From positions 12,140-52,949 of the forward strand of contig SUTR01000014.1 in NCBI GenBank assembly GCA_015062825.1: 40,810 nt of DNA, given 5' to 3'. The stretch is from Methanosphaera stadtmanae. Its GTDB lineage: Archaea; Methanobacteriota; Methanobacteria; Methanobacteriales; Methanobacteriaceae. Position 1 is the stretch's first letter. Each line of letters opens with the position of its first letter. The notes under the pieces are model-generated. The model saw only the letters and a list, made by a program, of their open reading frames with translations. It made no database searches and had not been told where the DNA came from. Shown here piece by piece: positions 33,308 to 40,810 of this stretch. The position numbers and the translations under genes were made by a program.

Positions 33308-34123
33308 TTAACTATCCTCCTTGGTTGCTTCTTTCATCATACCTATATATTCTCCAATCTTTTCAAACATTAAATCCTCATTTTCATAGTTTTCTTCAAT
33401 AATCTTAATCAATGCACTTCCCACAATTGCTCCATCACTACCTGCACTTAATACTTTTTTAACATGCTCAGGTTTTGATATTCCGAATCCTACACATAAT
33501 GGAATGTCCGTATTTTCTCGTATTCTTTTTATTAGTTCTGTTGTATCGTTTTCTACATTATCACGTACACCTGTTGTACCCATAACAGATGCTATATAAA
33601 TAAATCCACTTACATATTCACAAATATTCTTAACTCTTTCAGTATTGGTTGCTTGAGAGATTATAAAAATCTGTTCTATATCATATTTATTGGATGCAGC
33701 CATCACATCATCTGCTTCTTCAGGTGGAAGATCTGCTATTAACACAGCATTTACTCCAACAGCATTCAATCTTTTATAAAATGCATCAATGCCATATTTA
33801 TATACTAAATTATAATATAATAACAAACCGAATGGCTTATCAGTATATTCTCTTAATTGTTCTAGGTATCTGAAACATTTTTCAACAGTCATACCATTAT
33901 CAAATGCTCTGATATCTGCATTTTGTACACTCACACCATCTGCAACAGGATCAGAAAATGGAAATCCTATCTCCAATGCATCAGCACCTGAATCAACCAA
34001 CTTTTTTGCAATCTCTAGTGATGTATCATAACTTGGATCTCCTGCGACAATAAATGGTATGAACACTCCCTCATTATTCTCATGGGCTTTGGTAAAAATT
34101 TCATTATAGGTTAATTTATTCAT
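33308..34123 (-). CDS. trpA: Tryptophan synthase alpha subunit
   Basis: Cleaves indole-3-glycerol phosphate and passes indole to TrpB. The TIM barrel carries [19 protein letters not shown], the catalytic Glu in [15 protein letters not shown] (about residues 50-64) and the catalytic Asp in LIADLPPEE. Later come [14 protein letters not shown] and the phosphate-binding [11 protein letters not shown] plus [10 protein letters not shown]. The length of 271 residues is typical. Its ATG overlaps the trpB stop by four bases (ATGA), with AGGGGTGAAG as ribosome site inside trpB. Confidence 0.96.
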   Translation of the reverse strand: MNKLTYNEIFTKAHENNEGVFIPFIVAGDPSYDTSLEIAKKLVDSGADALEIGFPFSDPVADGVSVQNADIRAFDNGMTVEKCFRYLEQLREYTDKPFGLLLYYNLVYKYGIDAFYKRLNAVGVNAVLIADLPPEEADDVMAASNKYDIEQIFIISQATNTERVKNICEYVSGFIYIASVMGTTGVRDNVENDTTELIKRIRENTDIPLCVGFGISKPEHVKKVLSAGSDGAIVGSALIKIIEENYENEDLMFEKIGEYIGMMKEATKEDS

Positions 34124-35301
34124 AACTTCACCCCTAATTCTTCTGCAACAATAAACATATCCTTATCTCCACGTCCAGATAAGTTTACAACTATGGTTTT
34201 TCCTTTATTCTCTTTCATTTTAGCATATTTAACAGCATATGCTATAGCATGTGAACTTTCAAGTGCTGGAATAATACCTTCTGTCTGACATAATAATTTA
34301 AATGCGTCTAATGCTTCATCATTATTTATTGTAACATATTTTGCACGATTTATGCTATGCAAATATGCATGTTCTGGTCCAACGCCAGGATAATCCAATC
34401 CTGCTGAAACACTGCTTGTATGATTAATCTGTCCATCCCTATCCTGTAATATGATGGATAATGAGCCATGTAATATTCCATCACTTCCCTTGTTTATTGT
34501 AGCTCCATGAGCATCAGTATCTAATCCTTCACCACCTGCTTCTACACCGATAAGGTCTACTTCACTATCATCTACAAATCCACTGAATATGCCCATTGCA
34601 TTACTGCCACCACCAACACATGCAATTACAGTATCAGGTAATCTTCCTTCAAGTTCCAGTATTTGTCTTTTACATTCCTTTCCAATTACGCTTTGGAAGA
34701 ACTTAACCATGGTAGGAAATGGATGTGGTCCCATGGTTGTACCAATCAAATAATGTGTAGTTTCTAGATTGGGAATCCAATATCTGAATGCTTCATTAAT
34801 TGAATCTTTCAATGTCTTTGAGCCTTGTTCAACGGGAATAACTTCTGCACCGGATAGTTCCATTCTAAATACATTTAGTTTCTGACGTTCAACATCCTTT
34901 GCACCCATGAATACTTTAACATCTAGGCCTAATTTGGCACCAATAACTGCCGTTGCAATTCCATGTTGTCCTGCACCAGTTTCTGCTATAAGCTGACTTT
35001 TGCCCATATACTTTGCAAGAAGTCCCTGTCCAATAGTATTGTTAATCTTATGTGCACCGGTATGCAGCATATCTTCACGTTTAAGATAAATTTTACATCC
35101 TAACTCTTTTGATAGATTTTCTGCATAATATAATCCTGTAGGACGTCCTGCAAATTCCCTTAAATAAAATTCAAGTTCTTCAATAAATTTTTCATCATCT
35201 TTAAACTTATAAAATGCTTCTTCCAATTCTTCTATTGCTGGAATTAATAATTCTGGTATGTAAATACCACCATATTTCCCAAATTTTCCATTATACTTCA
35301 T
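34120..35301 (-). CDS. trpB: Tryptophan synthase beta subunit
   Basis: PLP enzyme condensing indole with serine. The PLP lysine is in HTGAHKINN (about residue 85). [12 protein letters not shown] and the phosphate-binding [12 protein letters not shown] are clear, and the C-terminal NLSGRGDKD ends the fold. The N-terminal [13 protein letters not shown], along with overall layout and the adjacent trpA, marks it as the standard TrpB1 type rather than TrpB2. It has 393 residues. AGGTG precedes the ATG. Confidence 0.96.
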   Translation of the reverse strand: MKYNGKFGKYGGIYIPELLIPAIEELEEAFYKFKDDEKFIEELEFYLREFAGRPTGLYYAENLSKELGCKIYLKREDMLHTGAHKINNTIGQGLLAKYMGKSQLIAETGAGQHGIATAVIGAKLGLDVKVFMGAKDVERQKLNVFRMELSGAEVIPVEQGSKTLKDSINEAFRYWIPNLETTHYLIGTTMGPHPFPTMVKFFQSVIGKECKRQILELEGRLPDTVIACVGGGSNAMGIFSGFVDDSEVDLIGVEAGGEGLDTDAHGATINKGSDGILHGSLSIILQDRDGQINHTSSVSAGLDYPGVGPEHAYLHSINRAKYVTINNDEALDAFKLLCQTEGIIPALESSHAIAYAVKYAKMKENKGKTIVVNLSGRGDKDMFIVAEELGVKL

Positions 35302-35309
35302 ATTAACAC

Positions 35310-35984
35310 CTATATTTCATCAATTAACTTCATTATTCTCTTTACTTCCTTAATATTTTTTATCCCTGGAGAATCCTCTACTCCACTATTCAAATCAATT
35401 CTGTCAAAATAATGTAACTTATCCATTATGCTTTCCAAATATTCATAATTAAGGCCACCGGCTAGTGTTACTTGGGTCTTGCCGTCAATGTTTTTTATAA
35501 TATTTCTTGCCCTTATTGCCTCATCTATAGGGATATGGGTATTGGTACCGCCAGTTAAACCATCTTTCATATAATCAAGCAATATGTTGTCACAGTATAA
35601 TGCATGATTTTCTAATTCATGTTGTTTTTCTTTTCCATTTTTATCCTTTAGTCCTATTGCCTTTGTAATTTTCATTCTTTCAAAATTATGGTATCTGTTA
35701 ATCCAATGAAGATATTTGATGTGAAATGGGGTGAGACAATGTAACTGTATGTTGAATATTCTAGTACGATTGCTTTTTAATATAACATCATAGGGGTTAC
35801 TTGGCTCTAAAACTAATGTTCCCATACGTTTTGATGAAAGTTGATTTTCGAAGGAAGTTATCTTATCCATTTCCACGAATCTTTTAGATCTTTTGATGTT
35901 TATGAATCCAAGATATTCTATTTCCAGTTTCTCTAATTTTCTAATTTGTTCGGCTTTTGTAATTCCACATACCTTTACCTTCAT
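35310..35984 (-). CDS. trpF: Phosphoribosylanthranilate isomerase
   Basis: Amadori rearrangement of phosphoribosyl-anthranilate. The catalytic Cys is in KVCGITK near the N-terminus and the catalytic Asp in [16 protein letters not shown] at the end; [11 protein letters not shown] and the GVEDSPG loop bind phosphate. I start at the ATG at 35984 (224 residues, MKVKVCG) because GGAGGT lies six bases upstream. An in-frame ATG at 35999 sits just before that site and would make the ribosome site part of codons 2-3. It lies between trpC and trpB with short spacers. Confidence 0.93.
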   Translation of the reverse strand: MKVKVCGITKAEQIRKLEKLEIEYLGFINIKRSKRFVEMDKITSFENQLSSKRMGTLVLEPSNPYDVILKSNRTRIFNIQLHCLTPFHIKYLHWINRYHNFERMKITKAIGLKDKNGKEKQHELENHALYCDNILLDYMKDGLTGGTNTHIPIDEAIRARNIIKNIDGKTQVTLAGGLNYEYLESIMDKLHYFDRIDLNSGVEDSPGIKNIKEVKRIMKLIDEI

Positions 35985-36006
35985 ATTTATACCTCCCATA
36001 TTTTGA

Positions 36007-36798
36007 TTAAATTAAAACATCATGTAACTTTTGTATATATGATTTGATTGATGGTGGATTGTTTTCTCTAAGAATGCTAGTTCCTATTAGCAATGCATCT
36101 GCATTGTAGCTTTTAAGAAGCCTTGCATCATTCAGATTATTCACTCCACTTTCTGAAATCATATAGTTTGGCACATATTCTCTAAGATGTTTTGTTGTCT
36201 CCAGGTTTATTGTCAAATCCTTTAAATTTCTATTATTTACTCCTATTATCTGTGGATTTAAGTCAACTACATTTTCCAAATCATCCCTGCTGTGGCATTC
36301 AACTATTGCATCTATTCCTAAGTCAGTGGTAATATTCAAATATTTTTCTATATCTGGGCAAATGCCCTCTATTAAAAGAATACAACTTGCATTATTTGCA
36401 GCTGCTTCATATATCATATATTCATCTATCACAAAATCCTTTCTTAAAAGAGCCTTGTTTGTATTTTCATTTGCTAGTTGAAAATTCCTAAAATTACTCT
36501 TAAAATATGATTCTTCTGTTATAATACTAATCATATCTACAGGACTTTCATCATAAATTTTTATTACTTCATTAACATCTAAATCTGATATATTGCCCTG
36601 GGATGGACTTGCTGGTTTATATTCACATATGAGTTTTGTTGTTTTATCCTTCTTTAATACACTTTGAAATCTGAATTTTTCATCCATACTATCTCTATAA
36701 TCAAATGCTTCCCTTTTAATCTGTGATAAATTCTTCTTTTGTTTTACTTTTTCAAGCATATTTTTCTTGTTTTTTATTATTTGCTCTATTACATTCAT
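36007..36798 (-). CDS. trpC: Indole-3-glycerol-phosphate synthase
   Basis: Ring-closing decarboxylase. LICEYKPASPSQG (catalytic Glu and Lys of the ExKxxSPS motif), the lysine in ALLRKDFVIDEYMIYEA, IIGVNNRNLKDLTINLE and the phosphate-binding ISESGVNNLNDARLLKS with ALLIGTSIL are all visible. I choose the ATG at 36798 (263 residues) because the GATGTGAT ribosome site is four bases away; the GTG at 36807 lies inside that site. The trpG stop is ten bases upstream of the start. Confidence 0.95.
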   Translation of the reverse strand: MNVIEQIIKNKKNMLEKVKQKKNLSQIKREAFDYRDSMDEKFRFQSVLKKDKTTKLICEYKPASPSQGNISDLDVNEVIKIYDESPVDMISIITEESYFKSNFRNFQLANENTNKALLRKDFVIDEYMIYEAAANNASCILLIEGICPDIEKYLNITTDLGIDAIVECHSRDDLENVVDLNPQIIGVNNRNLKDLTINLETTKHLREYVPNYMISESGVNNLNDARLLKSYNADALLIGTSILRENNPPSIKSYIQKLHDVLI

Positions 36799-36808
36799 GA
36801 TTATCACA

Positions 36809-37375
36809 TCATATTTCTAGGAAGTTTTCAATAATCTTATCACCATAATTGCTGCCTATTGATTCTGGATGAAATTGAATACCATATGTTGGGTTGTGCT
36901 TGTCCTCTATGGACATGATTATTCCATCATGTGTATAAGATGTGACTTTTATGTTATCAGGAATGTTGTGTTTATCACATATTAATGAATGGTATCTTAC
37001 AGCTTCAAATTCCTGTGGAATGTCCCTAAAAAGTATTGAGTCTTCATGATAGATAACATCTTTTTTTCCATGCACTGGAATATTATTTATTATTTTTCCT
37101 CCGGAATTATAGTAGATTCCCTGATGGCCAAGACAGACACCCAATATTGGTGTTGATTTCATATATTTTAATATGTCTGTGCATATACCAAAATCCCTAT
37201 TGTTTTTTGGATGTCCCGGTCCTGGTGAGAGTATTATATGACTGGCATTTAATCTTTCTATTTTATCAATTGTAATTTTATCATTTCTTATAACCTTAAT
37301 ATCCTGGGAATATTTTCCTACAAGTTGGTATAGATTATAGGTAAATGAATCATAATTATCTATAATCAATATCAT
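36809..37375 (-). CDS. trpG: Anthranilate synthase glutamine amidotransferase subunit
   Basis: Class I glutaminase supplying ammonia to TrpE. The oxyanion region LSPGPGHP is followed by the nucleophile Cys in LGVCLGHQG and the catalytic His-Glu in IQFHPESIGS. NYDSFTYNLYQ marks the N-terminus of the TrpG/PabA family. The 188 residues are normal. The ATG overlaps the trpE stop by four bases, giving translational coupling of the two synthase subunits. Confidence 0.96.
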   Translation of the reverse strand: MILIIDNYDSFTYNLYQLVGKYSQDIKVIRNDKITIDKIERLNASHIILSPGPGHPKNNRDFGICTDILKYMKSTPILGVCLGHQGIYYNSGGKIINNIPVHGKKDVIYHEDSILFRDIPQEFEAVRYHSLICDKHNIPDNIKVTSYTHDGIIMSIEDKHNPTYGIQFHPESIGSNYGDKIIENFLEI

Positions 37376-38745
37376 ATTGCTTCACATCCTGATTTAATTA
37401 ATGCCTCGACTAATGCCTGTCTTTTTCTACTGCATTCATTATATTCTGATTCAGGTTTGGAGTCATATACAATTCCTGCTCCTGCCTGTATTTCTGCCCT
37501 GTCATCATATGTTGTTATTGTTCTTATTGTAATTGCAAAATCTGCATTTCCATTTAAAGAAAAGTATCCTACTGCTCCTCCATAGGGGCCTCGGGCATAT
37601 TTTTCATATTTATTGATTATTTCCATTGCTCTAATTTTTGGAGCACCACTTAATGTTCCTGCAGGAAATAATGACATGAATGCGTCTATTGCATCAAGTT
37701 CCTCTCTGATTTCTCCAGTTACATGTGAGACAATATGCTGTACATGGGAGAATTTTTTTATATCATAAAATTCTTTGAGCTCTACACTTCCTATTTTGCT
37801 TATTTTATTAATGTCATTTCTTGCAAGATCAACCAACATTAAATGTTCGGCCAGTTCCTTTTGATCATTCAATAATGATTCTTCAAGTCTAGTGTCTTCC
37901 TCTCTTGTTTTTCCTCTTGGTCGTGTTCCTGCAATGGGGTATGTTTCCACTATATTATTTTCCAGACGCATAAGCATCTCTGGACTTGATCCTATTATTT
38001 CTCTTTGTCCAAGTTTGATATGATACATGTATGGTGATGGATTTATTTTTCGAAGATATTCATATAGGGGTAATTTGCTTCCCTTAAGAACAATATTCAA
38101 TGGATTTGAAATTACTGCCTGGAATATTTCGCCGTCTGTAATTAATTTTTTTGTATTGGCTACGGCATTCACATATTCCTCCTGTTGGAAGTCCTCTTCT
38201 ATGATTTCATATTCCAATATTCCGTTGGTGTGTTGTTCATTATTTATTTTTTCTATCAAATTACTTCTATCTTCATTTAATGTTGTATATTCACAGGTAT
38301 TGTCTATATTGTTATAGACTATGCAATCCAGGAAAAGTCCAAATTCAAAGTCGGGATATATGCTATCATGTGTTGGAATATCTTCAATGTATTTGATTGA
38401 TTCATATGAAACATATCCCAGTAATCCTCCTCTAAATCCTTCCAGTTTATAGTCATAATCTATTAGTTCTTTTAAGTCCAGCAGAGGATTTTCTGATTCA
38501 TATTCTATTGTTTCTCTATTTAGGATGATGCTTACTTTGTTGTTGTGTGCTTTTATTTTTGCAACTGGATTGAATCCTATTATGGAATATCTTGCCAGTC
38601 CATTGTCTGTTTCCATAGATTCAAGTAAGAATGCATCTTTATAATTGTAATATAAGTTTTTAAATAATTCTACTGGTTTGTTAACGTTTATTTTTCTTGT
38701 TTTAGGTTTTTTGATTAATTTTTTTAGTTTGCCAAAAACATTCAC
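37372..38745 (-). CDS. trpE: Anthranilate synthase component I
   Basis: Converts chorismate and ammonia to anthranilate; first enzyme of the pathway. LLESMETDNGLARYSIIG near the N-terminus is the LLES-type feedback-inhibition region. The chorismate-binding core includes FQAVISNPL, PSPYMYHIKLG, GSSPEMLMRL, PIAGTRPRG, ELAEHLMLVDLARND, FPAGTLSGAPKIRAMEII and GAVGYF. The 457 residues are standard. The start is a GTG at 38745 with only a weak ribosome site. A better site (AGGTTGAT) precedes an out-of-frame ATG at 38755 that opens a 17-codon overlapping frame. It is first in the trpEGCFBAD operon. Confidence 0.96.
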   Translation of the reverse strand: MNVFGKLKKLIKKPKTRKINVNKPVELFKNLYYNYKDAFLLESMETDNGLARYSIIGFNPVAKIKAHNNKVSIILNRETIEYESENPLLDLKELIDYDYKLEGFRGGLLGYVSYESIKYIEDIPTHDSIYPDFEFGLFLDCIVYNNIDNTCEYTTLNEDRSNLIEKINNEQHTNGILEYEIIEEDFQQEEYVNAVANTKKLITDGEIFQAVISNPLNIVLKGSKLPLYEYLRKINPSPYMYHIKLGQREIIGSSPEMLMRLENNIVETYPIAGTRPRGKTREEDTRLEESLLNDQKELAEHLMLVDLARNDINKISKIGSVELKEFYDIKKFSHVQHIVSHVTGEIREELDAIDAFMSLFPAGTLSGAPKIRAMEIINKYEKYARGPYGGAVGYFSLNGNADFAITIRTITTYDDRAEIQAGAGIVYDSKPESEYNECSRKRQALVEALIKSGCEAI

Positions 38746-38883
38746 TTCTGTTCATTTTTATCAACCTTCATTGTATATATAATTATTACATCAATGTAGT
38801 ATTTAAATGTTTAGTGTATAAATTTATACATTAAATATTTATATTATACAACAAAGATAAATAATATTATAGAAGGAGTACCT
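38746..38883. promoter_or_regulatory. Divergent trpE/trpY control region with TGTA/TACA operators
   Basis: A perfect 16-base palindrome, TGTATAAATTTATACA, lies at 38815-38830, and a second, TACATCAATGTA (5-base arms, 2-base spacer), at 38787-38798. Further TGTA/TACA half-sites occur at 38772 and 38847. TTTAAATA on the minus strand (complement of 38801-38808) is a plausible trpE TATA box lying between the palindromes. TTTATATTA (about 38838-38846) is the plausible trpY box. In Methanothermobacter, TrpY binds TGTACA boxes in the equivalent spacer, so these are strong candidates for its operators here. Confidence 0.7.
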
Positions 38884-39387
38884 ATGTGGAATGAAACTAT
38901 ATCAAAATTCGATAAATATCCGTCACAACAAAAAGTAATCAAGAAAATATTGAACTTAGGATTAAGAGTAAGTGAAGATAAAAAAGTATACTGTCAAGAT
39001 GTAGAGATAAACATGTCATCACTGGCCAAATCATTAAATACAGATAGGCGAGTAATCATATCTACAATAGAAAATATATTGAAGGATGATGATTTGAAAC
39101 AGATATTCACCAATATACAGCCTGCAGGCCCGATATTATCAAATATTTCTCAACAGTTAGGATTGGGTGTAATTGAAATAGAGGGTAATGCACAGGAATG
39201 TGGAATACTAAAAAAAGTAACAGAAATACTTGCAGAAAGAAATATAAACATACAACAGGCACATGCAACAGATCCATATATAACCCAAATTCCTCATTTG
39301 ACCTTGATTACAGACAAAACAATAAGTGGAAATCTAATACAACTGCTGCTTAAAATAGATGGCGTAACAAAGGTATCAATATATTAA
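38884..39387 (+). CDS. trpY: TrpY-type transcriptional regulator (HTH plus ACT domain)
   Basis: 167 residues. The N-terminal half contains a helix-turn-helix-like stretch (INMSSLAKSLNTDRRVIISTIENIL, about residues 41-65). The C-terminal half (about 95-167, LGVIEIEGNAQECGILKKVTEILAERNINIQQAHA...LTLITD...VTKVSIY) has the beta-alpha-beta pattern of an amino-acid-binding ACT domain. Its divergent position to trpEGCFBAD matches TrpY of Methanothermobacter thermautotrophicus, which represses its own gene and, with tryptophan bound, the operon. AAGGAG lies about five bases before the ATG. Codon 2 is Trp, the only one in the protein. Identification rests on architecture and synteny. Confidence 0.85.
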   Translation: MWNETISKFDKYPSQQKVIKKILNLGLRVSEDKKVYCQDVEINMSSLAKSLNTDRRVIISTIENILKDDDLKQIFTNIQPAGPILSNISQQLGLGVIEIEGNAQECGILKKVTEILAERNINIQQAHATDPYITQIPHLTLITDKTISGNLIQLLLKIDGVTKVSIY

Positions 39388-39493
39388 GGATTTACTTTAA
39401 AATCTTAGTAATTCTAAGGGGATTATTATAATCTCAATAATGTAATAATATGTTTTTTTTTTAAAAAAAGTTTGTAAAAGGAAGTTGTATGAA
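39388..39493. terminator. Convergent terminator region
   Basis: A short hairpin (CTTAG/CTAAG around 39404-39418) and then a run of ten Ts followed by As (about 39451-39468) separate trpY from the convergent winged-helix gene. The T-run serves plus-strand and the A-run minus-strand termination. Confidence 0.45.
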
Positions 39494-40024
39494 TCAATAA
39501 ACTCCTTTTTGTTGTTTTTTATGAATATAATTTATTTTTAATGCTGGAATACTTATTTTCTTTAAAAGATTTAACAATTCTTCCTTGTCTTCAATATCTT
39601 CGGTTACAATTTCTTCCCAGTCACTTTCAAGTTTTTTCATTTCATCAATTAATTTTAGACCTTTGTCAGTTATGATAAAATCATATGCAAGTCCATTGTC
39701 TGGTTTATCAATTACTTCAATGATTCCTTTTCTTTCTAGCTTCTTATATCTTTTAAGGAATAATTGCTGATGTAACTCAAAATGTTTAGGAATTTCATCA
39801 GGATTTTCCATTAATTTTTTATACTGATTAATTCTAACTTTTTTATGATGTGGTTTGTCATGTTTAACAATTTCCTTAAATAACTTAATTTCACTAACGT
39901 GTAAATGAATACTTAAATTATCCTGTAGATAATATGTTTTAGAATTATCTAATAATGATACTAATGGTGCAATATCCGTTGTGTTTTCAATAAATTTATC
40001 ATGTGGATGTGAATTTCCTGTCAT
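39494..40024 (-). CDS. Winged-helix (MarR-like) transcriptional regulator
   Basis: 176 residues. The N-terminal part is polar and His-rich. Residues about 75-135 (ENPDEIPKHFELHQQLFLKRYKKLERKGIIEVIDKPDNGLAYDFIITDKGLKLIDEM) have the recognition-helix and wing pattern of MarR/PadR-like regulators. A C-terminal acidic helix and basic tail follow. There is no clear ligand domain. It is divergent from hypC across a spacer that contains a perfect 16-base palindrome, so it may regulate itself, hypC or both. Precise family assignment is uncertain. Confidence 0.65.
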   Translation of the reverse strand: MTGNSHPHDKFIENTTDIAPLVSLLDNSKTYYLQDNLSIHLHVSEIKLFKEIVKHDKPHHKKVRINQYKKLMENPDEIPKHFELHQQLFLKRYKKLERKGIIEVIDKPDNGLAYDFIITDKGLKLIDEMKKLESDWEEIVTEDIEDKEELLNLLKKISIPALKINYIHKKQQKGVY

Positions 40025-40154
40025 TTTATCACCTATCTTTTTAATTATATTTTATCATTTAATATATATTAATTTAAGTTTTAGAAAATTTTTTGTCATA
40101 CTTTAACATTTTTTTCATTTAATTTTTTTCTAATCCATATTGGTATTATACATG

Positions 40155-40170
40155 AATGTCATATGACATT
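40155..40170. promoter_or_regulatory. Perfect 16-bp palindrome, candidate operator
   Basis: AATGTCATATGACATT sits in the 287-base spacer between the winged-helix gene and hypC, followed at once by TGTCAAA, a partial half-site. A TTTAAATA box for hypC is at 40203-40210 and a minus-strand TATATATTAAAT-type box at about 40058-40072. Perfect dyads of this length with a GTCAT core stand out from the AT background. Confidence 0.6.
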
Positions 40171-40311
40171 TGTCAAAACTCATTACTTGCATATACTTCA
40201 CATTTAAATAATACAAAATATATAGTATTAATAGATAATTGAATAAATAAATTAAATGGAAATAATTAATTATATTAATTGTTTAGAGAATTTAGTAGGG
40301 AGGAATAGGTT

Positions 40312-40536
40312 ATGTGTATAGCAGCACCTGCAAAAATATTAGAAATAAATAATAATGTGGCTACTTGTGATTTTGGAGGAGTTAAACAAGAAGCTAAATT
40401 AGATTTAGTTGAAGCGGATATTGGCAGTTATGTATTAATACATTCTGGGTATGCAATTGAAGTCTTAACTGAAGAAGCAGCAAAAGAAACTCTTAATACA
40501 TGGAATGATCTTTTAGAAGAATTAGAACAAGAATAA
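40312..40536 (+). CDS. hypC: Hydrogenase maturation chaperone HypC
   Basis: A small chaperone that carries the Fe(CN)2CO unit with HypD and delivers it to the large subunit of [NiFe] hydrogenases. The conserved N-terminus MCIAAPAKI supplies the essential Cys2, followed by the OB-like sequence ATCDFGGVKQEAKLDLV, GSYVLIHSGYAIEVL and the acidic helix. The 74 residues are standard for the family. AGGGAGG precedes the ATG. No other hyp gene is next to it in this window. Confidence 0.95.
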   Translation: MCIAAPAKILEINNNVATCDFGGVKQEAKLDLVEADIGSYVLIHSGYAIEVLTEEAAKETLNTWNDLLEELEQE

Positions 40537-40623
40537 TTTCTTTATTCTTTTTTTTTATTATTTTTAATTACCCCTTATTTTAATCAGAGGACTTTTTTTC
40601 TTAATTTTATACTATTACTTTTC

Positions 40624-40652
40624 TCATATAATCTATTAAATTAATTATATGA
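40624..40652 (+). terminator. Hairpin downstream of hypC
   Basis: TCATATAAT (40624-40632) pairs perfectly with ATTATATGA (40644-40652) across 11 bases and is followed by T-rich sequence. A T-run also follows the hypC stop directly. Confidence 0.45.
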
Positions 40653-40752
40653 TTTTATTTTAAATTTTAGAGGGTGTGCGACAATTATTGAGCTTTTTCT
40701 ATAATTGATTCAAGCACTATTATTAGTTTTTATTTTTTTTTATTGAGTTATT

Positions 40753-40810
40753 TTAAGTTAGTTCTATTATTTTAGTGTAGTTTTCTTGTTCTTTTAGTTC
40801 TATGTTGTGT
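40753..40810 (-). CDS. Possible 3' end of a minus-strand gene
   Basis: From the window edge to a TAA at 40753-40755, one minus-strand frame is open for 18 codons and reads HNIELKEQENYTKIIELT, a plausible hydrophilic helical C-terminus. It is too short to identify. The neighbouring GC-richer patch GGGTGTGCGACAA (about 40672-40684) could be unrelated or could mark the end of a mobile element. Confidence 0.25.
   Translation of the reverse strand, partial: HNIELKEQENYTKIIELT

Noticed and set aside
32258-38745. Tryptophan depletion of the trp operon enzymes (2 Trp in about 2145 residues)
   Set aside because: The repair operon in the same window is just as poor (about 3 in 2190), so this reflects overall composition rather than cognate amino acid avoidance.

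Overview
The window looks like chromosomal DNA of a very AT-rich methanogenic archaeon of the order Methanobacteriales, most likely Methanosphaera or a close relative. The evidence is archaeal information-processing genes (NurA-HerA-Mre11-Rad50, FEN-1, Pelota, CDC48), a trpEGCFBAD operon with a divergent TrpY-type regulator as in Methanothermobacter, a pseudomurein-binding repeat, MraY/MurG-like genes, a giant beta-helix adhesin, and Shine-Dalgarno (SD) sites of the GGAGGTGAT type. No tRNA, rRNA, CRISPR array or complete insertion sequence was seen.

Layout. 1-1.05 kb: 3' part of a coiled-coil gene with an in-frame 15-bp repeat array. 1.25-7.87 kb (-): DNA end-resection operon nurA-herA-mre11-rad50. 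8.29-8.76 kb (+): a small winged-helix-type gene, divergent from that operon. 8.96-11.94 kb (+): galE, a GlfT-like glycosyltransferase and fen, tightly packed. 12.0-15.5 kb: a decayed partial copy of ahcY, a two-gene surface module (secreted pseudomurein-binding protein and polytopic membrane protein), then intact ahcY. 15.5-18.7 kb: gene-poor DNA with two FkbM-like methyltransferase genes, one ending abruptly at its DxEG motif. 18.66-22.18 kb (+): a 1171-residue adhesin. 22.6-24.8 kb (-): cdc48, with twin palindromes upstream. 25.2-26.9 kb (-): prephenate dehydrogenase and an unknown small protein. 27.0-30.8 kb (+): pelota, MraY-like protein, ferredoxin, MurG-like protein. 30.8-32.1 kb (-): a flavin disulfide reductase. 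32.3-38.7 kb (-): trpEGCFBAD. 38.9-39.4 kb (+): trpY-like regulator. 39.5-40.0 kb (-): winged-helix regulator. 40.3-40.5 kb (+): hypC.

How the genes work together. NurA and HerA with Mre11-Rad50 resect double-strand breaks, and FEN-1 processes flaps. GalE probably supplies UDP-galactose to the adjacent glycosyltransferase. The MraY-like and MurG-like proteins are candidates for the lipid-linked steps of pseudomurein assembly, and the pseudomurein-binding protein and adhesin act at that wall. The trp operon is probably repressed by the divergent ACT-domain protein through TGTA/TACA elements.

The most interesting observation is that the C-terminal ~75 residues of the prephenate dehydrogenase look like the FDX-ACB (anticodon-binding) domain of phenylalanyl-tRNA synthetase beta. 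This would fuse an aromatic amino acid biosynthetic enzyme to a tRNA-recognition fold. Other notable points are the ahcY fragment flanking a cell-wall module, the twin palindromes upstream of cdc48, a palindrome between the winged-helix gene and hypC, and the unusual MraY/MurG-like pair. All calls are from reading the sequence; no database search was run.
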